NCBI RefSeq assembly: GCF_900106775.1
Contig: NZ_FNNQ01000011.1
Location: forward strand, 83,744 to 147,743
DNA: 64,000 nt
Reading direction: 5' to 3'
Source of the DNA: Marininema mesophilum
Lineage (GTDB): Bacteria; Bacillota; Bacilli; Thermoactinomycetales; DSM-45169
Part shown: positions 1 to 8,459 of the stretch, in pieces
How the letters are laid out: the number at the start of each line of letters is the position of its first letter
Position numbering within the stretch: position 1 is the stretch's first letter
Translations under genes and position numbers: made by a program
Notes under the pieces: model-generated
Databases searched by the model: none
What the model saw: only the letters and a program-made list of their open reading frames with translations
Told to the model about the DNA's origin: nothing

Positions 1-2
1 AC

Positions 3-1070
3 GATGGTAATCTTACACTCACATTGAAAGATGATATCCCCACGAGTTTTCATACCAACGAAGGGGAAATCTCCTTTTCTTTATCGAAAAGGAGGAGTGG
101 GACCGCTACCTACTACATATACCCCAATCAGCGGGGTCTGCATCGATTTGGTAATATACATTTGCGTATTACAGGGCCATGGGGATTCATCCAACGTCAA
201 CAGAGAGCCGATATGGCGGAGGATAAAAGAGTCTACCCGCTTTTAAAAGAGGTACGGCGAGTGAGGGGCGGGGTTTATCGAAAACGAACTGATATAGAAG
301 GAACGTATCGCCGAAAAGGAATCGGTCAAAGTTTGGAATACTCCCATATCCGTGAGTATGTGCAAGGAGATGATCCACGCTGGATCAATTGGAAGGCGAC
401 TGCACGACTTAATAAACCCGCAGTCAATGTTCAGCGGCCAGAACAAGGTCAACATGTAGTAATTTTTCTCGATTGTGGCCGTGTGATGGGAGCACGGGAC
501 CGGGTGAAAACTCGTTTAGATCTTGCTATAGAGGGAGCGTTGGCCTTTGCTGCGGCGGCTCTTACCCGGGGAGATCAAGTTGGTCTGATCGCTTTTTCCA
601 ATCGTATTACTAGCTGGGTGCCTTCAGGAAAGGGAGATTCACAATTAAAACGGTTGATCGAAGCAATGGCAGGATTAGAAGCGGAGTATGTCGAGTCAGC
701 GTATCGGGTTGCGATGGAGCACTTGGCTACTCATTATAAACGGCGTGCATTAGTTGCTGTCTTCACGGATGCGGGAAACCTTACCTTCGCTGAGGAATTG
801 GCACAACAAATAACCGTGCTTCGCCGCCGACACCTCATTTTAACGGTGACGATGCAAGATCCACGGTTGCAACAGGAGATTGATAAGTATCCTCATCAGG
901 AGGATGATGTTTTCCGCAAAGCAGTCGTTGAGGGGATGATGATCGAGCGGCATGAGCGTCTCCATCATCTACGAAGACAGGGAGTAATTGTACTGGATGT
1001 TCCTCCAGGGCAATTATCTACTTCTGCGATCCATACTTATATCGATTTGAAAAATCGCTCCTTATTGTAA
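3..1070 (+). CDS. DUF58 domain protein, 5' end outside window
   Basis: The reading frame is open from the first bases of the window, so the true start lies upstream; the TTG at 24 is only the first in-window start-like codon. The middle part carries the DUF58 signature: a conserved stretch around 'YSHIREYVQGDDPRWINWK' followed by 'TAR' and a vWA-like beta strand 'VVIFLDCGR'. DUF58 proteins are usually about 400 aa with two N-terminal membrane segments, which would lie off the window. Family members typically sit beside MoxR AAA ATPases and transglutaminase-like membrane proteins. Here the downstream neighbour is convergent lexA, separated by a shared terminator. RDD and SpoIIM-like genes that often cluster with DUF58 are found 45 kb away. 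The molecular function of the family is not established. Confidence 0.85.
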   Translation, partial: DGNLTLTLKDDIPTSFHTNEGEISFSLSKRRSGTATYYIYPNQRGLHRFGNIHLRITGPWGFIQRQQRADMAEDKRVYPLLKEVRRVRGGVYRKRTDIEGTYRRKGIGQSLEYSHIREYVQGDDPRWINWKATARLNKPAVNVQRPEQGQHVVIFLDCGRVMGARDRVKTRLDLAIEGALAFAAAALTRGDQVGLIAFSNRITSWVPSGKGDSQLKRLIEAMAGLEAEYVESAYRVAMEHLATHYKRRALVAVFTDAGNLTFAEELAQQITVLRRRHLILTVTMQDPRLQQEIDKYPHQEDDVFRKAVVEGMMIERHERLHHLRRQGVIVLDVPPGQLSTSAIHTYIDLKNRSLL

Positions 1071-1076
1071 GTTTCT

Positions 1077-1117
1077 AAAAAAAGCAGCTACCCTAAATGA
1101 GGTAGCTGCTTTTTTTA
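1077..1117. terminator. bidirectional intrinsic terminator
   Basis: A 10-bp stem (AGCAGCTACC / GGTAGCTGCT) with an 8-nt loop is flanked by an A-run on the left and a T7 run on the right. It lies between the convergent DUF58 gene and lexA and can serve both. Confidence 0.9.
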
Positions 1118-1123
1118 GACGTT

Positions 1124-1750
1124 TTAATGGAGTTCCCGATAGAGTCCAATGACCTTCCCGAGAATTGTTACTTCTGAAAAGAGAAGCGGTTCCATGTGAT
1201 CATTTTCTGGTTGTAGACGGACATGATCTTTCTCTTTAAAGAAACGTTTAACGGTGGCTTCATTTTCAGGTGTCATGGCAACGATGATATCACCATTATC
1301 GGCGACCTGTTGTTGACGAACAAGGACATAATCCCCATCGAGTACTCCGATGTTGATCATACTGTCACCACGAACAGAGAGGAGAAAAACTGAATCTTCA
1401 CTTCCCACCATACGACGAGGAATAGGGAAGTAATCTTCGACGTTTTCGATAGCAGTAATCGGCTCTCCTGCTGTAACTTTACCGATATAAGGGACCATCA
1501 TGGTGTTTCTTGCAATATCAGGGATGGAATCTAGCGTATCTTCAAGCACCTCAATCGCCCGTGGTTTCGTGGGATCACGCCGAATAAGCCCTTTTTTCTC
1601 CAATCGTGCCAGGTGACCGTGTACGGTAGAACTGGATGCAAGTCCTACGGCTTCCCCAATCTCCCGTACAGATGGGGGATATCCTTTGGCGCGTACTTCT
1701 TGTTTTATGTAGTTTAAAATGGCTTCTTGTCGTGGTGATAACTTGATCAT
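1124..1750 (-). CDS. lexA: LexA, SOS transcriptional repressor / autoprotease
   Basis: LexA represses DNA-damage genes and cleaves itself when RecA is activated. The 208-aa protein has an N-terminal winged helix (about residues 1-65, with 'SVREIGEAVGL') and a C-terminal S24 peptidase domain. The cleavage site is Ala94-Gly95 in 'KVTAGEPI', the catalytic serine is Ser130 in 'VRGDSM', and the catalytic lysine is Lys168 in 'ATVKRF'. I chose the ATG at 1750 because GGGGAGGAA lies just upstream; a TTG 21 bp further upstream would place this RBS inside the gene. The gene diverges from a yneA-like gene, as in Bacillus, and two LexA boxes lie in the shared upstream region, which implies autoregulation. 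Confidence 0.97.
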   Translation of the reverse strand: MIKLSPRQEAILNYIKQEVRAKGYPPSVREIGEAVGLASSSTVHGHLARLEKKGLIRRDPTKPRAIEVLEDTLDSIPDIARNTMMVPYIGKVTAGEPITAIENVEDYFPIPRRMVGSEDSVFLLSVRGDSMINIGVLDGDYVLVRQQQVADNGDIIVAMTPENEATVKRFFKEKDHVRLQPENDHMEPLLFSEVTILGKVIGLYRELH

Positions 1751-1848
1751 GATTCTTCCTCCCCTTTCCAAATAGCATCTCTTTTTTCTTTCTCCTCTGA
1801 AATCCGTACGTAGTTTTCCTTAAGTATACACGAATCCATGTTGGAGTA

Positions 1849-1862
1849 CAAACATAGGTTCG
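1849..1862. promoter_or_regulatory. LexA box (degenerate)
   Basis: CAAACATAGGTTCG matches the Gram-positive LexA (Cheo) box CGAACATATGTTCG at 12 of 14 positions. It lies in the lexA/yneA-like divergent promoter region. Confidence 0.7.
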
Positions 1863-1876
1863 AATATTCGATTGAC

Positions 1877-1890
1877 AGAACGTATGTTCT
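1877..1890. promoter_or_regulatory. LexA box (perfect palindrome)
   Basis: AGAACGTATGTTCT is a perfect palindrome with the GAAC-N4-GTTC core of Gram-positive SOS boxes. It lies 62 bp upstream of the yneA-like start and 127 bp upstream of lexA. Confidence 0.85.
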
Positions 1891-1951
1891 TGAATAAACT
1901 TAGAATACATCGCATAGCTTGTACCATTCAAGTGCGGGGGTGGAGTAGTCT

Positions 1952-2233
1952 ATGAGACGATGGAGTTTATTCTGCGGACTTTTCCTGGTACCGATTATTG
2001 GTTTCTGGGCATTCATTGGAGATAGCCAGGCTTCTAAGAGCGATTCGTTTCAGACGGTGGAAGTAAAGGCAGGTGAGACGATCTGGTCACTTGCTCATCT
2101 TTACGGAGATCCAAAGGATGATATTCGCAAAACCGTGGATGTTATCCAAGAGGCCAATCAGCTGGATACGGCAATAATTCAACCCGGGCAAAAATTAAGG
2201 GTGCCGATCGCTTCGGAGAAGCATGATCAATAA
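1952..2233 (+). CDS. yneA: YneA-like SOS cell division suppressor (LysM)
   Basis: This 93-aa protein has one N-terminal membrane segment (about residues 5-21) and a LysM domain (about 36-87, 'EVKAGETIWSLAHLYGDP' to 'IQPGQKLRVP'). That is the architecture of YneA, which delays division during the SOS response. It is transcribed divergently from lexA with two LexA boxes between them, the arrangement known in Bacillus. The ATG follows a GGGGGTGGAG ribosome binding site. No yneB or ynzC follows; a hairpin terminator ends the unit after one gene. The name rests on architecture and context rather than high sequence identity. Confidence 0.85.
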   Translation: MRRWSLFCGLFLVPIIGFWAFIGDSQASKSDSFQTVEVKAGETIWSLAHLYGDPKDDIRKTVDVIQEANQLDTAIIQPGQKLRVPIASEKHDQ

Positions 2234-2275
2234 ATAGAAAAGAAGGCCGTTACGTAACGGCCTTCTTTTCTATTT
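2232..2275. terminator. bidirectional hairpin terminator
   Basis: The sequence AAATAGAAAAGAAGGCCGTT is repeated in inverted orientation around a TACGTA centre, giving an almost uninterrupted stem. It ends the yneA-like gene and the convergent gene at 2281. Confidence 0.85.
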
Positions 2276-2280
2276 ATTCT

Positions 2281-2742
2281 TTAGCGATACTGGATATACG
2301 TGATCTCTTTCTTTAGTTCGCCTAGCCCCTCCATACTATGAAGCACAATCACAGGGATGATATCATCCTTAGTTGAATCAGATAGAGCAAGGTTAACTAA
2401 TTTAATGTCATGATCAATAAAGGAAAATTCGATAGGATGATCGACGTTCCCTTTATTGATCTGTTGGTCCACCTTGTGCAGTTCACTTCTTAGGTAATTT
2501 AACCGATCTACTAGCTTACGTTTCATTTCTTTGTTCAATCGGTAGTTGGAATGTTGTTCAACAGTGAGTTTGTATGTATCGGAGATCTCATTTAAGAGCT
2601 GGCTTCCTTTTAATGCCTTGTACTCTTCGATATACGATTGTGTCTGAGATCGATCGTAGAAGTGATTGAGAACCAATGTGAGAGCTACGATACACAGATA
2701 AATGAGAAGGGTACGCAGTAAGTTCTTCATTTTATCATTCAC
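2281..2742 (-). CDS. hypothetical membrane-anchored protein
   Basis: This 153-aa protein is not recognised. It has one N-terminal membrane segment (about residues 8-24, 'LLIYLCIVALTLVLNHF') followed by a mostly helical, charged extracellular or cytosolic part. The start is chosen as GTG at 2742, which follows GGAGGAGA by five bases; a TTG further upstream would overlap that ribosome binding site. The gene lies just downstream of the hemE-hemH-hemY operon on the same strand, with a gap of about 70 bp, so it may be read through from it. No function is proposed. Confidence 0.75.
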   Translation of the reverse strand: MNDKMKNLLRTLLIYLCIVALTLVLNHFYDRSQTQSYIEEYKALKGSQLLNEISDTYKLTVEQHSNYRLNKEMKRKLVDRLNYLRSELHKVDQQINKGNVDHPIEFSFIDHDIKLVNLALSDSTKDDIIPVIVLHSMEGLGELKKEITYIQYR

Positions 2743-2810
2743 AGGGTCTCCTCCTGCCAAATACCTAGTACCTCATATATATGGACAGGGAAGACGAGTT
2801 ATGATGACCT

Positions 2811-4208
2811 CTACTGTAAAGATAAAAAATGAAGGGTATTTTGCACGGCTTGTTTTCCTTGATCGATACAGTCAGGGATACCTACTCCGCCATAAGAAGC
2901 ACCTGCGAGGAAGAGGCCGGGTAAAGGGGCTATCTCTTCATGGACATGTTTTTCCCATTCTACATGACCAACGGTATATTGGGGCATTCCCAAAGGCCAA
3001 CGAGTGACTAAGGTGAATTCAGGGGAGCCATCAATAGAGAGAATTCGTTTCAAATCTTTCTGTACCTGGGCCACGATCACCTCGTCAGGTTCTTCAACGA
3101 TGGCTTCATCACCTGATCTCCCCACATAACAGCGAATCAGGCCTTTTCCTTTAGGTACTGTGTGAGGCCATTTTCGATGTGTCCAGGTACATGCAGTAAT
3201 CGTGGTATCTTCCCCTCTTGGGACGACAAATCCTGTGCCATCTACCTTTAGTGGAACTTGTTGCTCATCGTAAGCGAGTAAAACGGTGGCTACTGAAGTT
3301 GCCGGAAGATCATTAGGGGGAAGTGACCAGGTGATCTGAGGAAGCAATTGAGAGGCTTGCTTAAAGGGAGTAGCCAGTATAACAGCATCCACATTGAATG
3401 ATTCTCTGCCATCGATGTGTAATCGGTAGCCTGCCTCCGTCACTTCCACCTGGCGAACCGGGGAATTTTTAAGCACCGAGCTGACCGGGAGTTTCGCTTC
3501 AATTTCTTCTGCAAAACTTAGTAGCCCATTTTTAAGTGTGAGAAACTGGCCTTTGGTGCGCCCCGTGGTAGACTGTGGTCGACTTTTACGCATCCCCAGG
3601 ATTAAACTGCGATGTTTCTTTTCCATCTCAGCAAATTGGGGAAAGGTAGCTTCTAAACTAAGATGATCTAGGCTCCCTGCATAGATCCCTGATAAAAGTG
3701 GTTCAATCAAACGATCAACAACTTCATCGCCTAAGCGCCGCCGGAAAAAGGCTCCCACAGAGATGTCTCCATTGCGCACTCCCCGTGACAGGACGAGATC
3801 ACCCGCCGCACGCATTTTGCCTGCAGATGAAAAAAGCCCTGTCTTAACGAAGGGAGTTAGACGAGTGGGAATTCCCATCACCGATCCTTCAGGGATTGGA
3901 TGTAGTTTAAAGTCATGTAGAATATAAGCCTGTCCGGTGTTATTCCGAATAAGATCTTGTTCCAATCCTAAATCGATAGCAAGTTGCTTCGCACTGGTTT
4001 TCCGTTCTAAAAAAGAATCGGGGCCCGTTTCCATGACCATGCCCTGGGTACGAAGGGTCTCAATTTTTCCTCCTATATGGGAGCTTGCTTCAATCAGGCG
4101 GATGGTTAGTGGGAGGCTACGCTCAGTTGCCTCTTTTTGCAGATAAAAGGCGGCCGTTAACCCTGCAATCCCACCACCGATGATAGCGATTTGATGCTGT
4201 TTATCCAT
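2811..4208 (-). CDS. hemY: HemY / CgoX, coproporphyrinogen III (protoporphyrinogen IX) oxidase
   Basis: This FAD enzyme removes six electrons from the porphyrinogen using oxygen. In Firmicutes the physiological substrate is coproporphyrinogen III, so it is also named CgoX. The 465-aa protein begins with the Rossmann FAD motif 'IAIIGGGIAGLTAAFYL' and ends with the FAD-contacting 'LFLAGASYGGVGIPDCIDQG', both typical of the family, whose usual length is about 470 aa. I chose the ATG at 4208, which overlaps the hemH stop by 8 bp (ATGGATAA). A longer in-frame reading begins inside hemH and is unlikely. It is the last gene of hemE-hemH-hemY and is translationally coupled to hemH. Confidence 0.96.
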   Translation of the reverse strand: MDKQHQIAIIGGGIAGLTAAFYLQKEATERSLPLTIRLIEASSHIGGKIETLRTQGMVMETGPDSFLERKTSAKQLAIDLGLEQDLIRNNTGQAYILHDFKLHPIPEGSVMGIPTRLTPFVKTGLFSSAGKMRAAGDLVLSRGVRNGDISVGAFFRRRLGDEVVDRLIEPLLSGIYAGSLDHLSLEATFPQFAEMEKKHRSLILGMRKSRPQSTTGRTKGQFLTLKNGLLSFAEEIEAKLPVSSVLKNSPVRQVEVTEAGYRLHIDGRESFNVDAVILATPFKQASQLLPQITWSLPPNDLPATSVATVLLAYDEQQVPLKVDGTGFVVPRGEDTTITACTWTHRKWPHTVPKGKGLIRCYVGRSGDEAIVEEPDEVIVAQVQKDLKRILSIDGSPEFTLVTRWPLGMPQYTVGHVEWEKHVHEEIAPLPGLFLAGASYGGVGIPDCIDQGKQAVQNTLHFLSLQ

Positions 4209-5151
4209 GCTTTTCCTCATCCCATTTTTTCGCGATGACATCAGCGAGACAATCGATAAATTCAGGCTGCGTATTGGGCATAGCAGGGCGATAGTAACGG
4301 GCCCCAAGTTCGTCACAGACTACTTTACATTCATAGTCGTTGTCATAGAGAACTTCAAGATGCTCTGCTACGAAGCCGAGGGGACAGTAGATAAAGCCCG
4401 TATAACCTTTGTCATGGTAAAGATCCCGAGTCAAATCCTGCACATCGGGTTCTAGCCAAGGTTCAGGAGTTTGTCCTGCGCTTTGCCAACCAATCGCATA
4501 ATGCTGGATTCCAGCTTTCCTGGCTACCAAGTCTGCCGTCTCTTGTAGCTGTTGGGGATAGGGGTCACCCTGTTGTAGGATCCTCACTGGCAAACTATGA
4601 GCAGAAAAGATGACAACGGTTTCTTCTTGTTCTTGCTTGGGTATCCCACTCAAGGTGTTCTTTATTTGTTTGGCCCAGAACTGTATAAAGTTAGGTTCCT
4701 TATACCAACTATCCACGGCGTGGATGTGTGGGCCACCCAACTTATGTGTTTCTTCAATCGCACGGCCGTTATATGACTTGACGCTGAAGGTGGAGTAGTG
4801 TGGAGCGAGGACAATACTTACAGCGTCCGTTAGTTGATCGGCCTTCATCTCGTGTACAGCATCCTCAATAAAAGGCTCAATATGTTTCAAACCAAGATAG
4901 AGTTGAAATTCTATATCGTTATACCGACTATTCAATTCCTCACATAGGCGAGCTCCCTGATCCTTAGTGATCTTTGCAAGGGGGGAAGTGCCGCCAATGG
5001 CGTTATAGCGATCTTTTAGATCCTGAAGCTGTTCCTCAGAAGGCCTCCGGCCATGACGGATATGTGTATAGTAGGGTTCAATATCCTCTGGCTTACGAGG
5101 AGTTCCATAGGCCATTACTAAAAGGCCCACTTTTTTCTTGCGCATTGCCAT
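4201..5151 (-). CDS. hemH: HemH / CpfC, coproporphyrin (proto-) ferrochelatase
   Basis: The enzyme inserts ferrous iron into coproporphyrin III (classically protoporphyrin IX). The 316-aa protein matches monofunctional Bacillus-type ferrochelatases in length. Visible active-site landmarks are His185 in 'FSAHSLPV' and Glu266 in 'AEHLEVLYDND', equivalent to the catalytic His and Glu of B. subtilis HemH. 'MAYGTPRKPEDIEPYYTHIRHGR' style N-terminal residues are also family-typical. The start follows the hemE stop by 6 bp, with the ribosome binding site over that stop. No HemQ gene is visible in the window, so the last step of the pathway must be encoded elsewhere. Confidence 0.97.
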   Translation of the reverse strand: MAMRKKKVGLLVMAYGTPRKPEDIEPYYTHIRHGRRPSEEQLQDLKDRYNAIGGTSPLAKITKDQGARLCEELNSRYNDIEFQLYLGLKHIEPFIEDAVHEMKADQLTDAVSIVLAPHYSTFSVKSYNGRAIEETHKLGGPHIHAVDSWYKEPNFIQFWAKQIKNTLSGIPKQEQEETVVIFSAHSLPVRILQQGDPYPQQLQETADLVARKAGIQHYAIGWQSAGQTPEPWLEPDVQDLTRDLYHDKGYTGFIYCPLGFVAEHLEVLYDNDYECKVVCDELGARYYRPAMPNTQPEFIDCLADVIAKKWDEEKHG

Positions 5152-5157
5152 GACACC

Positions 5158-6201
5158 TCAATTCTGTTGCGAATACTCGTGAATAAATGCAGTGAGACGT
5201 TGGAGAGTCTCTACTTTAATCTCCGGATAAGTTCCATGACCGAGGTTGAAAATGTGGCCAGGCTCTTTAACTCCTTGATCGATGATTTCCCGCGCTTGGG
5301 CCTCAATCATCTCCCATGGGCCAAGAAGGAGTGATGGGTCTAGATTGCCCTGTAAACTCTTGCGAATTCCAAGTTCTTCTCGTGCCGTATCAATAGTGGT
5401 CCGCCAATCGAGGCCAAGGACATCGGCTTGTAGACAATTCCACTCTGGCAAGAGGTGACCTGCACCTACTCCAAAGTAGATCGTTGGCACATCCGATGCT
5501 TCCTTCAATTCCCCGAAAATACGATGCATGATCGGAGCTACATAATGACGATAATCGGGCTGGTTAAGGGCACCGACCCAGGAATCAAAAACTTGGACCG
5601 CTTTTGCACCCGCTGTGATCTGGGCCTTTAGGTATGTAACAGTAAGGCTAGCCAGTTTTTCCATAAGAACGCTCCATGCTTCGGGTTGGGAATACATGAA
5701 CGCTTTTGTTAGGTGATAGTTCTTTGAAGGGCCACCTTCAATCATATAACTGGCCAGAGTGAAGGGAGCACCTGAGAAGCCGATCAAGGGCACCGAAAGT
5801 TGTTCGTTTAGCATTTTGACCGATTCTAAGATATAAGGCACATCGTTTTCCGGTTCTAAGTCCCTTAGCTTAGTCACATCGTCAACATGACGAATAGGGT
5901 TGGCAATAACGGGACCTACACCTGACTTAATATCCACTTCCACCCCGATTGGCTTCAAGGGCGTCATGATATCTGCAAAGAGAATAGCTGTATCTACCCC
6001 TAATTGTTCAACGGGTAGGCGGGTTACTTCAGCACAAACTTCAGGGATCTCATTCATCTCAAAGAAGGTGTATTTCTCCCGTATTTTTCGATATTCAGGT
6101 TGATATCGCCCAGCTTGTCTCATATACCAGACTGGAGTATGATCCACAGATTCTTGGCGACAAGCGCGCAGGAAGTTATCATTGAAGGTTTTATCGGCCA
6201 T
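5158..6201 (-). CDS. hemE: HemE, uroporphyrinogen decarboxylase
   Basis: HemE removes four carboxyl groups from uroporphyrinogen III to give coproporphyrinogen III. The 347-aa protein carries the substrate-binding N-terminal motif 'PVWYMRQAGRYQPEYR' and the family stretch 'SGAPFTLASYMIEGG'. It is the first gene of a tight hemE-hemH-hemY operon, the classic Firmicutes order. The ATG is preceded by AAAGGTGTG. The promoter should lie in the AT-rich sequence just above 6201; I could not define it with confidence. Confidence 0.97.
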   Translation of the reverse strand: MADKTFNDNFLRACRQESVDHTPVWYMRQAGRYQPEYRKIREKYTFFEMNEIPEVCAEVTRLPVEQLGVDTAILFADIMTPLKPIGVEVDIKSGVGPVIANPIRHVDDVTKLRDLEPENDVPYILESVKMLNEQLSVPLIGFSGAPFTLASYMIEGGPSKNYHLTKAFMYSQPEAWSVLMEKLASLTVTYLKAQITAGAKAVQVFDSWVGALNQPDYRHYVAPIMHRIFGELKEASDVPTIYFGVGAGHLLPEWNCLQADVLGLDWRTTIDTAREELGIRKSLQGNLDPSLLLGPWEMIEAQAREIIDQGVKEPGHIFNLGHGTYPEIKVETLQRLTAFIHEYSQQN

Positions 6202-6855
6202 GATGACACACCTTTCACTATTTAGAACGAGTATAAATAATGGACACCTTCTATTATTACCATAATCAGCCCCATCAAGGAAAGGATCGGTGAAAGTGTC
6301 ATCAAATTTTCTCCAGAATACGATGGATTAATATGTATGATTGTAAACGAGAGTAGTAAGAGCACGATAGACTATCTGATCTATCCATTCTTTTAGTAGA
6401 CAATTTTGCAACATATGGAGGACCATGATTCCCTGTTCGTTCGGTTGGCTTTCACAGATACAACATTAAGGCCCAGTGACAGGCTAGATGGACTTACCAT
6501 TTGTAAGCATTAGCGGACATTTTAATTCAAATGAGAAAATAAGCGTCTATTATTTTTTTATAGGCGCTTGTTTTCTCATTTGACTCGAGTTACCTTTGGA
6601 TTAGAGGGAGTGTTCTAGCGACAGGCAATCAGGAGGACGTAATTGATAGAATCCTTGAGAACACCCTAATCAACCCTAGAGTTCATTTTAAAATCGCTAA
6701 GAGAGGCGTACAGGTTTAGTGACGGAACGATTATGCTGTTAGGTTTATTGGTGCAGGTGGCTCCTATATCCACCACCTATTAATAGGTCTAACATTTGGT
6801 TTCTGAGGGAAAAATGGCTGAGATACAACCACCTATAGGGAAGGGATGTTTTTTC
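6202..6855. other. intergenic region between divergent genes
   Basis: About 650 bp without a supported gene lies between the divergent hemE and DUF1361 genes. It holds the hairpin at 6529-6581 and a GCGGACATT motif at 6513-6521 that recurs inverted at 7669-7677 and again near 55.8 kb. A CTGAGA stretch near 6822 resembles part of a TPP riboswitch, but the rest of that aptamer is absent. Confidence 0.6.
6529..6581. terminator. long hairpin, possibly terminator of an unseen transcript
   Basis: AAATGAGAAAA and the inverted TTTTCTCATTT flank a second paired block (AAGCG-CTAT / ATAGGCGCTT). The loop and right side are T-rich. No gene ends nearby on either strand, so what it terminates is unclear. 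Confidence 0.5.
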
Positions 6856-7527
6856 ATGGAAAAAAGATTTCTACTATCTACTGCTTTTCTATCAATTATG
6901 GCAGTTTCTTTGACATTCATTCATAGTTTTGTCTATAATTCAAATAAAAATGTTTTTTTAGTGAAAAATTTGATGTTATCGTGGATCCCATTTATTTTTA
7001 CTATCATAATCAGTAGAGAGTGGTTTAGAAATTATTCAAAAATTCTACTTGCAATATTGATTATCAGTTGGATTATTTTCCTCCCAAATACATTTTATAT
7101 GTTAACTGATTGGATTAACCTTGATAGGGATGTTTTTGTTTATAATAGAATATATTCCTTAGAGCCATGGTTAATACTTTCTTCTTATATAATTAGTATA
7201 TGGACATCTATTCTTTTGGGTATTTTCTCCTTGGGGATTGCCCAAAAGTTACTTACAAACTTCAAAGGAGTTTTAGTGGGAAGGATAATTATTACGTTCA
7301 TAATTATATTGTGTTCATATGCGATCTATCTAGGTAGATTTCTCCGATTAAACAGTTGGGAGGTTGTTACAAACCCAGTGTATTTGTTCGACAAATTAAT
7401 AAATAGTTTAAACTTAAATACAGCACTATTTACATTAATATATTCTATTATAATCATTTCATTATATATTAGTTTTTCACCATTTCTTATTCAGCAATTT
7501 GACTTGACGGAAGAAAAGAATTATTAG
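6856..7527 (+). CDS. DUF1361 family membrane protein
   Basis: This 223-aa protein is predicted to have about six to seven membrane segments, and contains the DUF1361 hallmark 'IIFLPNTFYMLTDWINL' near its middle. The family has no assigned biochemical role. I chose the ATG at 6856 (MEKRFLL...), preceded by GAAGGGA; an upstream GTG-type start would add 20 residues without an RBS. The coding sequence is distinctly richer in A and T than the neighbouring heme genes, which suggests recent acquisition. It sits between two copies of an inverted 20-bp repeat and next to a Tn3 transposase fragment. Confidence 0.8.
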   Translation: MEKRFLLSTAFLSIMAVSLTFIHSFVYNSNKNVFLVKNLMLSWIPFIFTIIISREWFRNYSKILLAILIISWIIFLPNTFYMLTDWINLDRDVFVYNRIYSLEPWLILSSYIISIWTSILLGIFSLGIAQKLLTNFKGVLVGRIIITFIIILCSYAIYLGRFLRLNSWEVVTNPVYLFDKLINSLNLNTALFTLIYSIIIISLYISFSPFLIQQFDLTEEKNY

Positions 7528-7764
7528 TGAGGCATGTTAGATATAGACTGTTTGCCATCCACACCTTTATTTAGCTATGCTTCTTGAGGCCAAGATTTCT
7601 TTCACTTGTTCACTCGGACATATTGGGGCGGATATCGGTGAAAAAACCAGTGATATCAAGGGAACGAGTAATGTCCGCTAAGGCTTACAGGGTTTTTCTG
7701 TTCCATTGCTACATATAGGCCTTTTTCTTCTCGCCCATTCGCTCCCTCATGATACTAAAGCACC

Positions 7765-7984
7765 CTAACGGTAATGGTCAAATAAATTAGCTGATAAATC
7801 CATCTGTTGCGCAATAAAATCTAGCACCTTTTTAGGTGCATCCTGTTTACTAGAGGGAAAACGAGCCGTGTATTGGAATATTTCAGAATCGGCTAGACCC
7901 CGATTTATTCGCAATCAATTGTCTTTCAGAAACCCCCATTGTAAAGTGCTCTATTAGCTCGTCTTGATTCCAATTTAGTTTCAT
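7765..7984 (-). pseudogene. Tn3-family transposase N-terminal remnant (DUF4158)
   Basis: Reading the minus strand from an ATG at 7984 (with AGGGGTG upstream) gives 'MKLNWNQDELIEHFTMGV' then 'SERQLIANKSGSSRF' and a stop. In the next frame the protein resumes as 'EIFQYTARFPSSKQDAPKK' and 'VLDFIAQQMDLSANLFDHY'. Both parts match the DUF4158 domain at the start of Tn3-family TnpA, in which 'LIEHFTL...LLGNK.GATRLGFA' leads into 'LKFFQYEARFP...VP..VVNYIAQQ'. A small deletion has removed the GATRLGFALLLK part and shifted the frame, and nothing of the remaining roughly 850 residues is left. It is clearly a dead fragment. Confidence 0.75.
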
Positions 7985-8336
7985 TGGGCACCCCTGTCTT
8001 ATAATGACTTTCCTATTTTCATCATAAAACATTGATTTTCGACACGAAACAAAAAAGCCTTACTTATCAGTCTTTTTTAGCAAAAATACATTATGTATTT
8101 TACTTCGCGGTCTATGACAGCAGCCCTGTCACTACGGCCATTAAGGTTCCATGAAAGGACACACAGATATTTATTTATTAAATAAATAGTATTATTATGA
8201 AATTATTCTATCGGAAACATCGTCCATTTATCGAATGAACAGTATAGACTCGCTTAGAAAAAAGCAAATACACGGCGGGTTTTGATGCTCTGTTATCATA
8301 CAGAATGATTATATAAAATCTGATACCGTACAGTTA

Positions 8337-8366
8337 AAATAGTATATTTTAACTAATATACTATTT
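8337..8366. repeat. 12-bp perfect inverted repeat upstream of toxin gene
   Basis: AAATAGTATATT and AATATACTATTT flank a 6-bp centre. It lies just upstream of the -35-like sequence for the toxin gene, a position suited to a regulator-binding site. Confidence 0.5.
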
Positions 8367-8374
8367 ATTTTTTG

Positions 8375-8403
8375 TTGCTCGAAATTAATTTATTGTATAT
8401 AGT
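8375..8403 (+). promoter_or_regulatory. candidate promoter of the toxin gene
   Basis: TTGCTC and TATAGT are separated by 17 bp. The surrounding sequence ATTGTATATAGTATTCGTAA recurs with few changes at 11323 and at 23503, each time with a TTG-type -35 at the same 17-bp distance. Confidence 0.5.
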
Positions 8404-8459
8404 ATTCGTAATCTCAAAGAGAGATTGGGAGAGAACCATTCAAAAGGAGGAAGAAATTC

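Larger units (their letters stand above)
7528..8459. other. gene-poor accessory region
   Basis: This 930-bp stretch has no intact gene. It contains an inverted copy of the 20-bp repeat seen at 6501-6520 (here 7670-7689), a broken Tn3-type transposase start (7765-7984), a degenerate 24-bp sequence (8108-8131) that recurs at 30461, and a 200-bp segment (about 8206-8411) that is a diverged duplicate of 11161-11342. Confidence 0.7.

Noticed and set aside
6800..6855. TPP riboswitch before the DUF1361 gene (GGCTGAGA motif)
   Set aside because: Only the CTGAGA piece is present; the ACCTGATCTGG and GCGNAGGG parts of the aptamer are absent and the downstream gene has no thiamine link.
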